From Azolla caroliniana (Eukaryota > Polypodiophyta), in contig JBHGNT010000021.1 of assembly GCA_043228905.1 (NCBI GenBank), positions 12,338,001 through 12,402,000 of the forward strand: DNA of 64,000 bases. Direction: 5' to 3'. The notes beneath the pieces are model-generated. The model worked only from the letters and a program-made list of their open reading frames with translations, had not been told where the DNA came from and ran no database searches. The stretch's first letter is position 1. Each line of letters begins with the position of its first letter. The position numbers were made by a program, and so were the translations under genes. Shown piece by piece: positions 10,024 to 21,800 of the stretch.

Positions 10024-10742
10024 TGTATTTTGTACACTACGTGAAAAACGTATATAGTATTAGATTCAATAAAAAATGAAGAAATAGAAGAAAATAGCAA
10101 AATAAATGGAACATGCATAGGGCAAGATTCGAACCTTGCACCTCCATGTTAATAATGTAATGTCTTACCATTACACTAGCATTTCATTAGTGTTAAAGCA
10201 TAGATGTCCCACATAGAAAGGTAAATTCACGCTAGGATAAACATTAGAAAAACGCATAACAAAAGAAAAAGCTACACATACACATCTAGCGTGCATGATA
10301 AAAAACGCACAAGTTAGAAAAAAGCATGATCACTTTAGATAAAGCATATAGTCTATCTATAGGAAAAGCATGGGGTCTATAGTTAGAGAAAAAGCATGGA
10401 TTATTAAGACTTCCTCATCACTACATAAGGATGGGAAGCACAATGTAATTGGGTGTGAAATACTTGGAAACTGGATATGTTTATAAAAAACACCAATTAA
10501 TAAACTATACTCGTGGGATTCACGAGAATTCTATATCATTCTCTTTCAACCGAAGTTTATATTCTTATATTCATATTGATTAATCTAATACAATACACTC
10601 GTGGGATTCACGAGTTTGCTATAACTCTTTCTTACAACATATTTATATTCTTATTAGCCTTAAAACTCTCTTCTTCCTAGTCCAAAACCCCAGTGGTTCC
10701 CACCCGACTCACGCAAACGATCCGGAGCCGAAAGGCACGACA
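10016..10742 (+). repeat. 3' LTR of element D
   Basis: This 727-bp copy matches 7228-7954 throughout as far as I could read. It starts right after the GGAGGGGGCGAG tract and ends GGCACGACA, followed by the target-site repeat TCGGT. Confidence 0.92.
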
Positions 10743-11344
10743 TCGGTCTCGTCTATGGCTACATAAAATTCGTTGTTAGTCCGCTTCTTGAAGATCTTCA
10801 CCCGTTTTCCTGCTATAGGCACTCATAGTATCGTTCCATCCAACTCACTTACTCGGTAAGTTTCGTTGTCGAAAACTTTCCGAACCTCATATGGGCCGAA
10901 CCACCTTTTTGCGAACTTCCGTACAGTTGTATGTTGATGATCCAAACTACTGTCATAGACAATCACCCAATCTCCTTCTTCAATCTTCCGTGGTCGTAGT
11001 CGGTGCTTGGTGTCGAACCAGCTTTTGTTCCGGAGTCGCACTTCTTGTTGTCGGCGTGACGCTTCCGCTACATCTTCCAGTCTTCCCTCCAGTTGTCATA
11101 TCCAGACCGCTAGTAGTTCTTCCCGGCTCATCTCTTCCTTCCACGGTAGCATTGTCCATGTCACGATTGCGGTTTCTATCGGCATTACCGGTGCTTGTCC
11201 GGTCATAAGTTCTGCTGGCATATAACCGGTTACAGAGCTATGCGTCGTCCGATCCACCCATAGTGCATACGGGAGCATCTGCGGCCAATCCATCACCCTT
11301 CCGTCGCATGCTTTGGCAAGTGCTTTGACGATCGGACTATGTCC
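10743..11344 (-). pseudogene. Gypsy C integrase C-terminal region
   Basis: Minus-strand pieces at 11096-11296 (DWPQMLPYALWVDRTTHSSVTGYMP) and 10823-11041 (RPRKIEEGDWVIVYDSS and KFAKRWFGPYEVRKVFDNETYRV) are the end of the integrase core and its GPF/Y-like module (WFGPYEV). Stops separate them (VWI-stop-QLEGR and TIL-stop-VPIAG). The frame runs into the insertion point of D at 10743. Confidence 0.8.
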
Positions 11345-13858
11345 TCACTTGACCTTCCCGTTGGCTTCCGGATTGTATGTCGTTGTTAGTGTTAACCGAA
11401 CTCCATGTTTGGCGAAGAATCCCTTAGCTTTATCAGAGTCAAGTTCTCCCTGATCCACAATCACTTGTCCTACGCACCCGTACCTGCAAAACACTTCTTC
11501 CAAAAGAAATTGACATACCGCAGAACACGTTTTTCTTCGTAGCGCCTGACCTTCTACTTGATTTGTGAGATCTTCCCGAGCTAACACCAAGTACTTCTTT
11601 TGTCCGATCCCGGTTGGCATGGCTACAATGTCGACCATCCATTTGAAGTTGATTGTCGGTGAGAATGTCGGATGTAACTCATCTTGGTGTCGAACTCCGG
11701 AGTAGATTTGACACTTCTCGCAGCTTTCCGTGAACTCCGCGACATCTTTGTACATATTCTTCCACCCTCTTTGCTTGATCTTCCCAAATGTTGCCCATGT
11801 TCCCCGATGTCCAGCCCAATCAGATTCGTGAAATTCGAACATTACCTGGTTTCGTTGCTCTTTTGTCTCGACTACTCGAAGTGGTATGCCACCCGGTGTT
11901 TTCGGCTCCTTCCATAAAAATCCATTTTTCAAGAAGAACTTTCGGACTTGCCGTTTCTTACTTCGGAACTCGGCTCTCTTCTCTTTATTGTCTGATGATT
12001 CCTCGATTTCTCGTAGCATTTTCCCGATCAACAAGCTTTCTCCCTCGTATTCTTCTTCCCGGAATTCTTGGATTACGTCCACCCGGCATATGTGCTCCGA
12101 AGCAAAGTAGTCTTCAGAAACTTCTTCATTATCGGATTCGGTTATGTCATCTCCGAACCGCGCCCTTGATAGCATATCTGCTATAGCGTTGTCTTTTCCG
12201 GAGATGTGTCTTACCTCCGGATTAAGTGACTTAACATATGCAATCCACCTTAGCATAGCCACATCCGGTATAGTACAACACCGCATCATCCCGAGTATCG
12301 GAAGACAATCCGTTTCGATCACTACTTCGGCTCCGATCAAATAATCTCGATCCGATTTGATTGCCGACACGACTCCCCATAATTCTCTTTTGACTTGCGC
12401 ATACCCGTGTTGCCTTTCGTTGAGAACCTTTGCTCCAAATCGGATCGGATATCGCGAACCATCCGAGTCGAGTTGATTGATGACCCATCCGATTCCGGTT
12501 GGACTTGTATCAACCATTACTATAACCGGTCGGTTATAGTTCGGCTTCTTTAGAGCTTCAGCCCTCCGCAATGTTTTCTTGAGCTTCCTCATGGCTTCGG
12601 TGTGTTCCGGTTTACATTCGAACTTCTTCCCCTTCCGCAACAAGTGATAGAGCGGGTCCGCAATATGTGCGTAGTGCGGAATCCATATGTGATAGAATGC
12701 ACATGCTCCAAGAAACCTTCGGACTTCGGATTGTGACTTGCATACTTCTTTCATAGCTTGAATCGCATTGATCTTGGTTGGTGACGGTCTTCGGCCGTAG
12801 GGCCCACATAGATGTCCGACTACCAATATTTCTTCTTGTCCGAATGCCGATTTCTCTCCAGAAAGTGTTAGATGCACATCTTCTAACTTCCGTAACACTT
12901 TCCCACAATCACAGATATGGTTGACTACGAACCTCCGGCATCCCCGTTCATCCATAGCTTCATCTTTTTCTTCCACCGCACACCCTTTTATCGGAATGTC
13001 ATCTAGGAACGGCATCGTTATCTCCGGTATGCAATCCCCTAGCACCTTGTTCATCGCATTCATCATATGTGCGACTGAGTTTGTCGCGCCTTGTGGTAGC
13101 GTACACATCCGGACTAATCCTATCGGTGTCTGCATGGTAGTGATGTCTCGGCTCTCCACGGTTAGTTGGAATTGGTCATATCCAGAGTATAGGTCTCCGA
13201 TGGAGTATATCGCGCGAACGGCAAATGCTTCCGCAAATTCGTCCACTATCGGACCAACTCCGGAATTCCGGATCGTGACCTTGTTCACCGGTTGCAAGTC
13301 TTGGATAAATTGGAGTGATCCATTCTTCTTCGGAACCGTAAACCATCAATTTGAGCACGGAGCGTTTGATGGCTCTAGAATCCCCATCGCCACCTTCTCC
13401 TTGAGCAAGTCGATGACTTTCGGAATATGCGCCCACGGCACCGGAATCGGCTTCAGGCTCCACGGCACATGGTCAATCATGAAGATCACCATCGGCTCCA
13501 CTATCTTCGGATCAACGCACCCTATCTCCTTCGATGTGAATGCAAATGCTTTTCCATGTTGTTCCAGCATCTCACGAAATCGTTCTTCTTCTTTTTGTGA
13601 GAGGAAACCACCTCCACCAATCCGAAGTTTCTTCTGGGTCTCATCCGAGAAGGTATGTCCGATATCCACAGACTTCTGAAGTGTCGGATCCCCCGAGACT
13701 TCTTTCCTCTTTTGTTCGCTATCTGCGGGTAACGGTCCCGCGGCCGGTTTCACTTTCTTCTCCACGGTCTTGTATTTCGTACTTACCATTGCTTCTTCTT
13801 TGCGGAGTGCATCCGGCCCCATTTTCACAATGATCTCGTACATCTCGACCGACTCCAC
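11345..13858 (-). pseudogene. Gypsy C reverse transcriptase, RNase H and integrase core
   Basis: Two in-phase open pieces (13346-13858 and 11345-13345) are separated by one TGA. The RT begins with a VPKKNGSLQFIQD-type motif and has DLYSGYDQFQL, LPQGATNSVAHMMN and an FLDD active site. RNase H includes VDTSPTGIGWV and HISGKDNAIADMLSR. The integrase has a zinc-binding H-H-C-C segment (HESDWAGHRG to CEKCQIYSG) and WMVDIVAMPTG, but its expected third acidic residue in NPEANGKVK is a lysine. An unbroken 650-codon stretch shows that decay is modest. The piece ends at a TGA at 11345. Confidence 0.85.
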
Positions 13859-14157
13859 TAGAATTACCCGGTTTCCCTAGCTTGTATCTTCTGCGAGCTC
13901 TTCAAGCCGTTGTAGTGTGCTCCCATAGAACACTTCTTCGACTATTCCCACGATTTCTTCGCCTTCTTTTATTATTGATGCCGACCGTAACTTATCCTCC
14001 ACTTTTCGGTATTCTTTCTTCATTCCTCCGATTACGGCCGTGTACATGGATGCCCCATTCGGACCGATTCATACTTGTTTTGCACTGAGAGATTTCTTCC
14101 TGTGTGGGGTATCAAGGCTTCTCAGACTATCACTTCCCCACTCCGCAACAGTCTGCT

Positions 14158-15114
14158 CTAAAAATCCATTCTTGTTTGGGACAAGAGCTCTCTCTTGTTC
14201 CTTTCATGATTTTCCGGCACCGTTAGGAATTGGACGGATTTCGCTCCGTTTTGGCTCCGAATTCGTGCAAAAGCTGCACCGCTATCGAGCACCTTTGTCT
14301 CCATCCGTGAAGCCATGATAAAGGGTTGCCCGAGGATCACGAAGTGTGAGACCTCATCTTGCACGAAGAAATTTTGGTCTATCTCCACATCCCCGATCTT
14401 CACCATCACATCCGGACAAGCCGCAAATAGCTCTTCCGTTGCTTTAGTGGTTGCCCGGATCTTCCACCCATGATTCGTGTTAATAGGCCACTTACCCTTC
14501 TGGTAGAACTCCTTGGACATCAAGTTGATCTCCGATCCATGATCAATCAATGCTAGCACAGGCTCTTTGATGTTACCGATTCGGACCGGAGTCTCCGTAG
14601 TTGCGCGTGCCCAGTGTGGCTTTGTGTAGTGAGAATTCGGTATTTCATCCTCCAATTCGATGTCATTCATTAGAACGGTATTTGCATTCACCCTTGGAGT
14701 GTTCTCCTCCGTACTTTGCCTTTTTCTCTTCACGAGATCCACAAGAAGATCGTGGAACTCCTTCTTTGCTATTCTGAGTAATTCTCGAAGCGAAAAATCT
14801 ACTCGGCTATCGAGGATTCTCTCCTCGAACACCTTTTTCAAGTATGTTTGTTGTTCGATGTCCGAGGCGAGCTTGAATGCCGGAATCATCTTTTCTTTTC
14901 CCTTACCTCCGGAGTTCCAACTTTCCGGTGTCTTCGATGGGCCGGCCACCTCATCCGTGCGCCGTCGCTTCTCATCTAAATACACTTCATGCAATTGGCA
15001 TAAAGCAAACACACTATTCTTATCCACGGGGCATTCCCATCCTGTAGCTTCACGGATGCTTTCCGCGGTGCTTCGGATCTCATTGGAGTCGGTTTTCTCG
15101 GGGTTTTCTAGCAT
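14158..15114 (-). pseudogene. Gypsy C aspartic protease region
   Basis: This 318-codon open piece contains LALIDHGSEINLMS, a retropepsin-type active site with His where Thr is usual (D-H-G), then DVMVKIGDVEIDQNFFV and VILGQPFI, the flap and core of the fold. The N-terminal half (WECPVDKNSVFALCQLHEVYLDEKRRR) probably belongs to the Gag-protease linker. It overlaps the preceding Gag-tail frame (15080-15268) in a different frame, so either a frameshift mutation or a programmed shift separates them. Confidence 0.75.
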
Positions 15115-15349
15115 ATCCGGCCAAAAAGACGCCTTTGCTCCCTAACGACTCACCCACACTTATTCCCACGATTGTCGCATAATTACCTTTTTCCGCTATT
15201 TCCTCCTCTAGAACCTTCTTCATGCCGCCTTTCCGGAAGTTCGGTCGGAGTGGCTTCCGAGAGTCCATCGAATGAATCCGATTTCCCTCGTAGTAGATAA
15301 GATCCCGTCGTAACGCCTCCTTGTGCTCGTCGCAATCCCTCCAATCGTG
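15080..15349 (-). pseudogene. Gypsy C Gag tail with zinc knuckle
   Basis: Just after the stop that ends the main gag piece, the frame continues HDWRDCDEHKEALRR and MDSRKPLRPNFRKGG. Together with CIWCDST before the stop this forms a C-X2-C-X4-H-X4-C zinc knuckle whose fourth spacer residue is the stop codon. The piece shifts frame into the protease ORF around 15080-15114. Confidence 0.65.
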
Positions 15350-16198
15350 TTAGGTGCTATCACACCATATACATCGACGGTCCATATACTTGGAGTTTGT
15401 GGGACGGTCTCCCGACTTCTTCACCATCGCGATTTTCAGATTCTCCATATCTTTCAGCAACTGCTCCACCGTGGTTGCGTCAATCCCCTTCTCGATCGTA
15501 GTCTCTCGAGTCTGCAGTTGATGGTCCTCCAATCCGGATCTCGGTTTCTGAATCGGTTCCGAAACCCTCTTCTCTTCATTAGCAAGCCATTGCCCCCTCT
15601 TCGCGTATCGCGCGACGATATCCTGCACGCTTTCCCACGTTTCGGTGAGGCCTCTTTCGGTGTTCGTGTCCTCCAGAAGCACTCCGAGATCTTTCCGGTC
15701 CCGGACGTCCACAGCTCGCAAAAACATGATGACTTTGTCCGGTGCAAGAATAGTTTGATCTCTCGCGGACAACCCCCCGAACCGACTTTCGAATGACAAA
15801 AACACTTCGAGGACCTTCAACCCCTTACCTGGCGTTTCCACCCAATCTTCGAATCCCCTCCACGTTGCCTTGGAGGAGTCCTCGATAGCGAACGTGGTCT
15901 TTAACGTTTCTTCAAATGCTTCCCATGTTGGATTTTGCTGTTGTAACCCGTGGATACTCCCTTGAAGCCCATCAGTCACCACCCGGTTGAAGGATGTCAC
16001 TTGTAGTCCTTCCGAAATCCGGCACCGGAGCATCTCTGCCTTATAGTCCTGCAAATATCGCGACACATCCTTACCGTTGAATTGCCCGTTGCGTTGCACG
16101 AGCCGCTCTACTGCTGCTGAAATCTCCGACATCACGCGTTGTTCTTGTAGCATCCGCTCGAACATCGCCATCATATTGTTAGCTTGTTGATTCTCCAT
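15350..16198 (-). pseudogene. Gypsy C Gag, main part
   Basis: The likely start is the ATG at 16198 (MENQQANNMM); a GTG-started extension overlaps the primer site. It is about 282 codons to the stop within the zinc knuckle. It matches the Gag of element D over about 200 residues: FERMLQEQRVMSEI, NGQFNGKDVSRYLQDYKAEM, DKVIMFLRAVD. The family looks unlike the usual plant chromovirus or Tat gag proteins I know, but no search was possible. Confidence 0.75.
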
Positions 16199-16214
16199 CT
16201 CCTTGCCACCCGTA

Positions 16215-16232
16215 TTCACGTCGGGTTCACCA
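16215..16232 (-). other. Primer binding site of gypsy C (tRNA-Trp type)
   Basis: On the minus strand TGGTGAACCCGACGTGAA follows four bases after the 5' LTR. All 18 bases equal the D primer site and the complement of the 3' end of plant tRNA-Trp including CCA. Confidence 0.8.
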
Positions 16233-16236
16233 CTTG

Positions 16237-17047
16237 TGTCGTGCCTCTCGACGCCGGATCATTACGTGAGTTGGGTGGGAACCGTTGGGGTTTTGGACTA
16301 GGAGAAAGGAGATCGTGAGAAAGAGATTAATTATGAGTAGATATCAAAGAGAAAGATAAGAAACTCGTGAATCACACGAGTATACTATATTAATTGGTAC
16401 TTAGGTTGTTAAGAAAGAAGTAGATGCATAAATCGTGAATCCCACGAATAATTTTTATATTGATCAATACTTAATCCAAAAATAACCAACCCTTATACAT
16501 CTTTCTCTCCTCCTTATATAAGGACGGAAGAGGCTAAGCATAGCTTCTTGCTTTTCTAAAGTGTTCATGCTCTCTAAATTTGCATGCTTTACTTTTCCCA
16601 CTACGATTTCCTAAATTTAGCATTCATGCCCGCTAGATGTGCATGCGCAATTTTATTAGTGTGCATATCAATAAAGTTTCACGCATTCTAAAAATGCATC
16701 ACTTACCTTTTAATAAAGGTAGGCAAAAATAAAGGTTTTATACGTATTAAATCTATATTATAAACACTTAGAATAAGTTAGTACAATGGTAAGGTTGGAG
16801 TTTGTCTGTGTGGAGGTGTAGGGTTTGAATCTTGCCTTATGCATGTAACAAAAATTTTAATGTTTCTTTTATTTACAATTGTGTCTCTTCATCCCGTAAG
16901 AGACTCTCACCCGCCTTCTTCATCCGGCTCTTCCTTGCCGATTCCTCCTTGCCGGTTCCTCTTCGTCCGGTTTTCACCGAGTATTTCATTCTCTATACAG
17001 ATGGGCAAAATGCAATTTCCACGTAGTGTGTAAATTACACTACGACA
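16237..17047 (-). repeat. 5' LTR of gypsy C
   Basis: An 811-bp partner of 6242-7052 with the same palindromes and the same antisense tRNA-like segment (about 16778-16843; here the B box reads GGTTTGAATCT). The outer end ACGACA is followed by ACATT, where the frame of B resumes. Confidence 0.9.
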
Positions 17048-18150
17048 ACATTTCTATCTAGAGTGGTCGAGATGGGCTTACAATCTGCCATCCCGAACTT
17101 GAAGAGCATATTCAGTGCGTATTGACGTTGATTGATCAATATGCCTTCGAGGGAACGAATCACTTCGATCCCGAGGAAGTGAAGATCGTCAAGATCCTTC
17201 ATTTCGAACGATGCCGCAAGCTGAGACTTTACACGACTGATTTCTTCCAGGTCAGCACCAACAATGACTAAATCATCAACATAAAGTAAAAGACAAACCA
17301 GTCCACGTCGACCTTGCCAAACGAACAACGAGGAGTCCGATTTGGACGTTGTAAACCCCATTCTACGCAACCGTTGCGTAATCTTCGCGGGGTTTGCTTA
17401 AGGCCGTATAACGCCTTCTTCAATCGGCAAACTGCCGAAGTGTTCTATTTGGATAGAAATATGGGGGGTTGTACCATGTACATTTGTTCCTCAAGATCAT
17501 CTTGCCGGAACGCATTCTTTACATCCATTTGATGTAGTTGCCACCCCTTCACTGCAACTATGGCTAGCAGAACTCGCACGGTAGTCATCTTCGCGACCGG
17601 CGCGAAGGTCTCGTCGTAATCGATGTCGTGCTTCTGCGTGTAGCCTTTCGCAACCAAACAGGCCTTACATCGATTGACCGAGCCTTCGGTGTTGTATTTC
17701 ACGTTAAACACCCATCTGCATCTGATCGGCTTAACACCTTTAGGTGCATCAACCAGGTCCCAAGTCTCATTGTCCGATAATTCGCACATCTCTTCCTCCA
17801 TCGCGGCACGCCAATTTGTGTCTTCTGTCGCTTCTACGTAGCTCTCCGGGTCACGCACTTCCGCCACTCGCATGATGTATGCATAATGATGTGCCATGTA
17901 CTCATTATACCCGTACCTCTTTACAGTGTTCTTCAGGCAGGTAGATCGGCGTAATTCGTGATTACCCGATTTCACGGCCTTTTCAGTCGATTTCGACTTC
18001 TTCTATGGAGATTCCTTTTCAATTGGCCCGAAGTTAGATTCCCTCTGATCTAACCCGGCACTACCGAAATCGTATTCCGACAATTTTTTAATCTTCCCTT
18101 TTTCTTTACGTGTAAACTGTCTCCTCGGTTCTTTACGCGGGGACAACACG
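17048..18150 (-). pseudogene. Copia B reverse transcriptase, N-terminal two thirds
   Basis: The open piece 17445-17975 carries NETWDLVDAPKGVKPIRCRWVFNVKYN, DYDETFAPVAKMTTVRVLL and QLHQMDVKNAF. After a frame break, 17035-17370 carries LLLYVDDLVIVGADLEEI (YVDD active site) and LHFLGIEVIRS. The polymerase then runs into the C insertion at 17047. Minus-strand sequence 18003-18150 is the basic linker preceding the RT. Confidence 0.85.
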
Positions 18151-18227
18151 GTGTCACATTGTGAAATAAGGCGGGACCACGGGGGCCCTGAACCGAGGAG
18201 CAAGAGAGACAAGAGGAAGTGAGAAGT
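18151..18227. other. Left flank of copia G, possibly half of another inserted LTR
   Basis: The reading frame of B stops near 18150 and resumes only near 24060, although G accounts for 18228-23555 alone. This short piece and 23556-24060 therefore probably form one older insertion in B, into which G landed. The ends could not be fixed. Confidence 0.4.
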
Positions 18228-18834
18228 TGTTGGGATTACAGTCCCTTTCGGATGGGATGGTCGGATGTTGGAGATGAATGCCGACAAGCCCGGTTGCGGT
18301 TTCGGAACCGGATGATGAAGACCCCGGCTTCGGAGCCGGATGACGAATGTACCCGGAGAGAGATCCGGATGCAGGGACATATCTGTGAATATGTTTGCCA
18401 AGGGCCCTTGAGGCTATAGTTGTAAATAGCCCCAAAGTCATATGTGTATAAATATGACTTAGGGCAAACAGTTTTAATGCTGCTGATCATTTTTCTGTTT
18501 TTCCACTCAAGAGGAGTGAAGAGAGAGCAGCCGCGAGAGAGATAGAGCGTGAGAGAAGAAGAGGTCGACGCCTCTGTGTATTTCCGCCGCCTGTGGCGAG
18601 GACAACGAGCTCAAGGTCGTCGCCTTGCAGCTCGCCATTGTATACTTCTCTGTGCATAGTTTTGGTTCGGAGTCATGTACTCCCGTGGTTTTTCCCGTAC
18701 AGGGTTTTCCACGTTAAATCGTGTGTCCACTTATTTTCTTCTGCATTTCCCATTTCTCTGCAACAACGATTCGTGTGTTTCCTCGGTTGTGGCCGAGAGG
18801 TGAAGTTTGGAAAGTGTCGATTAATTTTCCATCA
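18228..18834 (+). repeat. 5' LTR of copia G
   Basis: The LTR begins TGTTGGGATTACAG and ends TTTTCCATCA. A TATA box, GTATAAATATGAC, lies near 18447. The related solo LTR at 28411-29118 shares this promoter region and a GGGCAAAC motif after it. Confidence 0.93.
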
Positions 18835-18837
18835 ATT

Positions 18838-18849
18838 TGGTATCAGAGC
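18838..18849 (+). other. Primer binding site of copia G
   Basis: TGGTATCAGAGC follows three bases after the LTR and is the usual plant copia site complementary to initiator tRNA-Met. Confidence 0.9.
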
Positions 18850-18864
18850 AGGCTGCTGCAGAAA

Positions 18865-21800
18865 ATGGAAGGCGGCGGCAGCGGGCAGCCGGGGATGATG
18901 GTGCTGAATGCGCAGAATTACGCCGACTGGAAGATCAAGATGGAGGATCTTCTGATTGTTCGGGACCTGTACGAACCGATTGACAGGTCGGAAATACCGA
19001 AGGGGGTACTTGAGTCGGAATGGAGGCTTCTGAACCGGAAAGCCGTTGCAACCATTCGGCAATACGTCGACGTGAGCGTTCTACAACATGTGGCGAACGA
19101 CACCAACGCATATGAGATGTGGCGGAAGCTGTCGGGCCTCTACGAGAGGAAGAATGCGTTGAACCGGACCTCCCTGATGAGGAAGATAGTGAACCTCAAG
19201 TACCGGGACGGCGAGAGTATGGTGGAACACGTAAGCACGTTCATGGGATTCGTGAACCAGCTTGCGGCGATCAAGTTCCCGTTGGAGGATGCAATGCAAG
19301 CCATCATCCTGATGTGTACATTACCGGAAAGCTGGGAGAACTTGGTGGTGACTCTCAGCACCTCCTGCACGGAAGATAACTTGTCCCTACAAACGGTAAA
19401 GACAAGTATTTTGAACGAAGAAGCGCGTCGGAGAGATAAAGAACCGGCCTCCGACTCGAAGGCGCTGCTTACCGAATCGGAACGGGGAAGACAATGGAAC
19501 CGGAGTCCGCAAAGACGGGAGAAGTCGGGGACCCGGTCGCAGTCAAGAGGAAGACCCACATGCTTTCACTGTGGGAAGCCGGGGCACTTCCGGAAGAATT
19601 GTCGGCATTACCGAAAGGACAACGGAGCCGACGACACCGATTCGAAGAAGTCACCGGAGAGAAACGGTGCATATCGGGGAGCCACGGACCGGAGAGGTCC
19701 GGATCGGCGAGGGCAGGACTGGAAAGGAACGACGGCACTCGCGGCAAGTGAGGAAGAAATCATGCTCATCACCGAAGAAGGTGAACTAAACATTGCCGGC
19801 GATGAGACGACCTGGGTGGTCGATTCCGGAGCATCGTTCCACCTGACCCCGGAGAGAAGATACTTCTCATCCTACACAGCCGGTGAACATGGCTGTGTTC
19901 GGATGGGAAATGAAGGTACGTGCCGGATTGCCGGCATAGGAGACGTGTGGTTGACAACCCCGACCGGATGCAAAATGCTGCTGAAGGATGTCCGACACGT
20001 TCCGGAGGTTCGATTGAACCTGATTTCGGCCGGGAGGCTAGACGATGAAGGCTACACAGGTAGCATCCGGAACGGCGTAATGAAGTTCAGCAAGGGGAGC
20101 CTGATAGTGGCTCGGGCCCGGAAAGACAACACACTGTACCTGATGAATGCCCGGTTATGTCCGGAAGAGCTGAATGTGGCAGCCGACACTGCCGGTGAGC
20201 TGTGGCACAAAAGACTGTGCCACATGAGTGAGAAGGGGATGAAGAGGCTTGCAGAAGACAACCTTATTCCAGTGAAGCACGTGCACCTGGAGAAGTGCAC
20301 CGATTGCCTGGCCGGTAAGCAGAACCGAGCCTCCTTCCACTCAAGGCCACCGACGAGACGTAGTGTACCATTGGAGTTGGTACACACTGATGTGTGTCAG
20401 GTAGAAACGAAGTCACATGGCGGAGCCCAGTACTTCGTAACATTCATTGATGATCACAGCCGGAAGCTGTGGACGGCACCGTTGAAGACAAAGGACCAAG
20501 TGTTGTGCGTCTTCAAAGAACTCCACGCGAGAGTGGAAAGGGAATCCGGCAAGAAGCTGAAAGCGATACGAGCGGATAACGGAGGGGAATACCGGGGGCA
20601 GTTCGCGGAGTACTGTCGCTCGAAGGGAATCCGGCTCGAGTTTACTGTGCCGAAGACGCCGGAACTGAACGGGCTGGCCGAGAGGATGAACCGGACCATA
20701 ATGGAGAGGGTCCGGAGTATGCTGGCGCATGCGGAATTACCCAAGGGGTTTTGGGCTGAGGCGATGTCGACGGCGACATACGTGATAAACAGATCACCCT
20801 CAGTACCTTTGGACGGAGACACACCGCAGAGAGTGTGGACCGGTAGGGAAGTATCCTACCGGCATCTGAAGGTGTTCGGGTGTCTCGCATACGTGCATGT
20901 GGCAAAGGACCGGAGAGGAAAGCTAGATCCAAAGACCCGGCCATGCATATTCCTCGGTTACGGCGATGACGAGTTCGGCTACCGAGTATGGGACCTGGTC
21001 GACAAGAAGATATTCCGGAGTCGTGATATCATCTTCATGGAGAACAAGACACTCGCCGACTGGGAGTCGGAGAAGAAGATGAAGAGCTCCAAGTCGACCG
21101 GTGAGGATCAACTCTACGAGGAGCAGTCCCGACCGGCAAGGGACCGGTTAGCACTCGAGGATCCGGCCGAAGACGGTGAAGAAACAGAACCGGCCGAAGA
21201 AGATGAAAATGATACCGGAACCGGTCCCGATCCCGAAATGGATTCGGATGAAGAAGAATCGGAAGAACCGGTTACCGAAGCTCCGGAACGGAGATATCCT
21301 CTAAGAGAGAGAAGGGCCCCCCGGAGATTTCCGGAACCAGAGCACGTGCTGCTAACCGACGAGGGGGAGCCGGAGAGCTTTGAAGAAGCAAAGCATGACA
21401 CCCAGAGCCGCAGGTGGTTGAGTGCCATGCAGGACGAGATGGATTCCCTGCATGAGAACCACACATATGAACTTGTGGAGTTGCCGAAAGGAAAGCGGGC
21501 ACTTCGAAACAAGTGGGTGTACAAGCTGAAACCGGGAGATGCCGGAAACCCCCCGAGATACAAAGCCAGGATCGTGGTGAAGGGGTTTCAGCAGAAGAAG
21601 GGCGTCGACTTCGACGAGATATTTGCCCCGGTAGTGAAGATGACCTCCATCCGGACGGTGCTGAGCATAGCGGCAAGCATGGACCTCGAGGTAGAACAGA
21701 TGGACGTGAAGACGGCATTCCTTCACGGTGACCTCGAAGAAGAGATCTACATGCAGCAACCGGAAGGATTCGAGAAAAAAGGGAAGGAGCACCTGGTATG

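Larger units (their letters stand above)
7228..10742 (+). mobile_element. Element D: non-autonomous LTR retrotransposon with a gag-only ORF
   Basis: Two 727-bp LTRs (7228-7954 and 10016-10742) appear identical on reading. They flank 2.06 kb with a primer site, one long ORF and a GGAGGGGGCGAG polypurine tract. The ends are TGTCGT and ACGACA. The flanking target site is TCGG on both sides (TCGGT if the first T is shared). There is no protease, RT, RNase H or integrase, so it must borrow them. Gag, primer site, LTR motifs and 3' tail all resemble gypsy C, into which it is inserted. Identical LTRs imply a recent insertion. The layout matches what is called a TR-GAG element. Confidence 0.9.
6242..17047 (-). 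mobile_element. Ty3/gypsy element C with tRNA-Trp primer site
   Basis: A complete but mutated gypsy element in minus orientation: 5' LTR 16237-17047, primer site 16215-16232, gag, protease, RT, RNase H, integrase, polypurine tract near 7053-7070, 3' LTR 6242-7052. Both LTRs are 811 bp, begin TGTC and end GACA. The flanks are ACGT and ACAT, a 4-bp duplication with one mismatch. Element D is inserted in the 3' end of pol. At least five in-frame stops and a frame change break gag-pol. No chromodomain is evident. The RT active site reads FLDD, followed by IPIKG. Confidence 0.9.
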
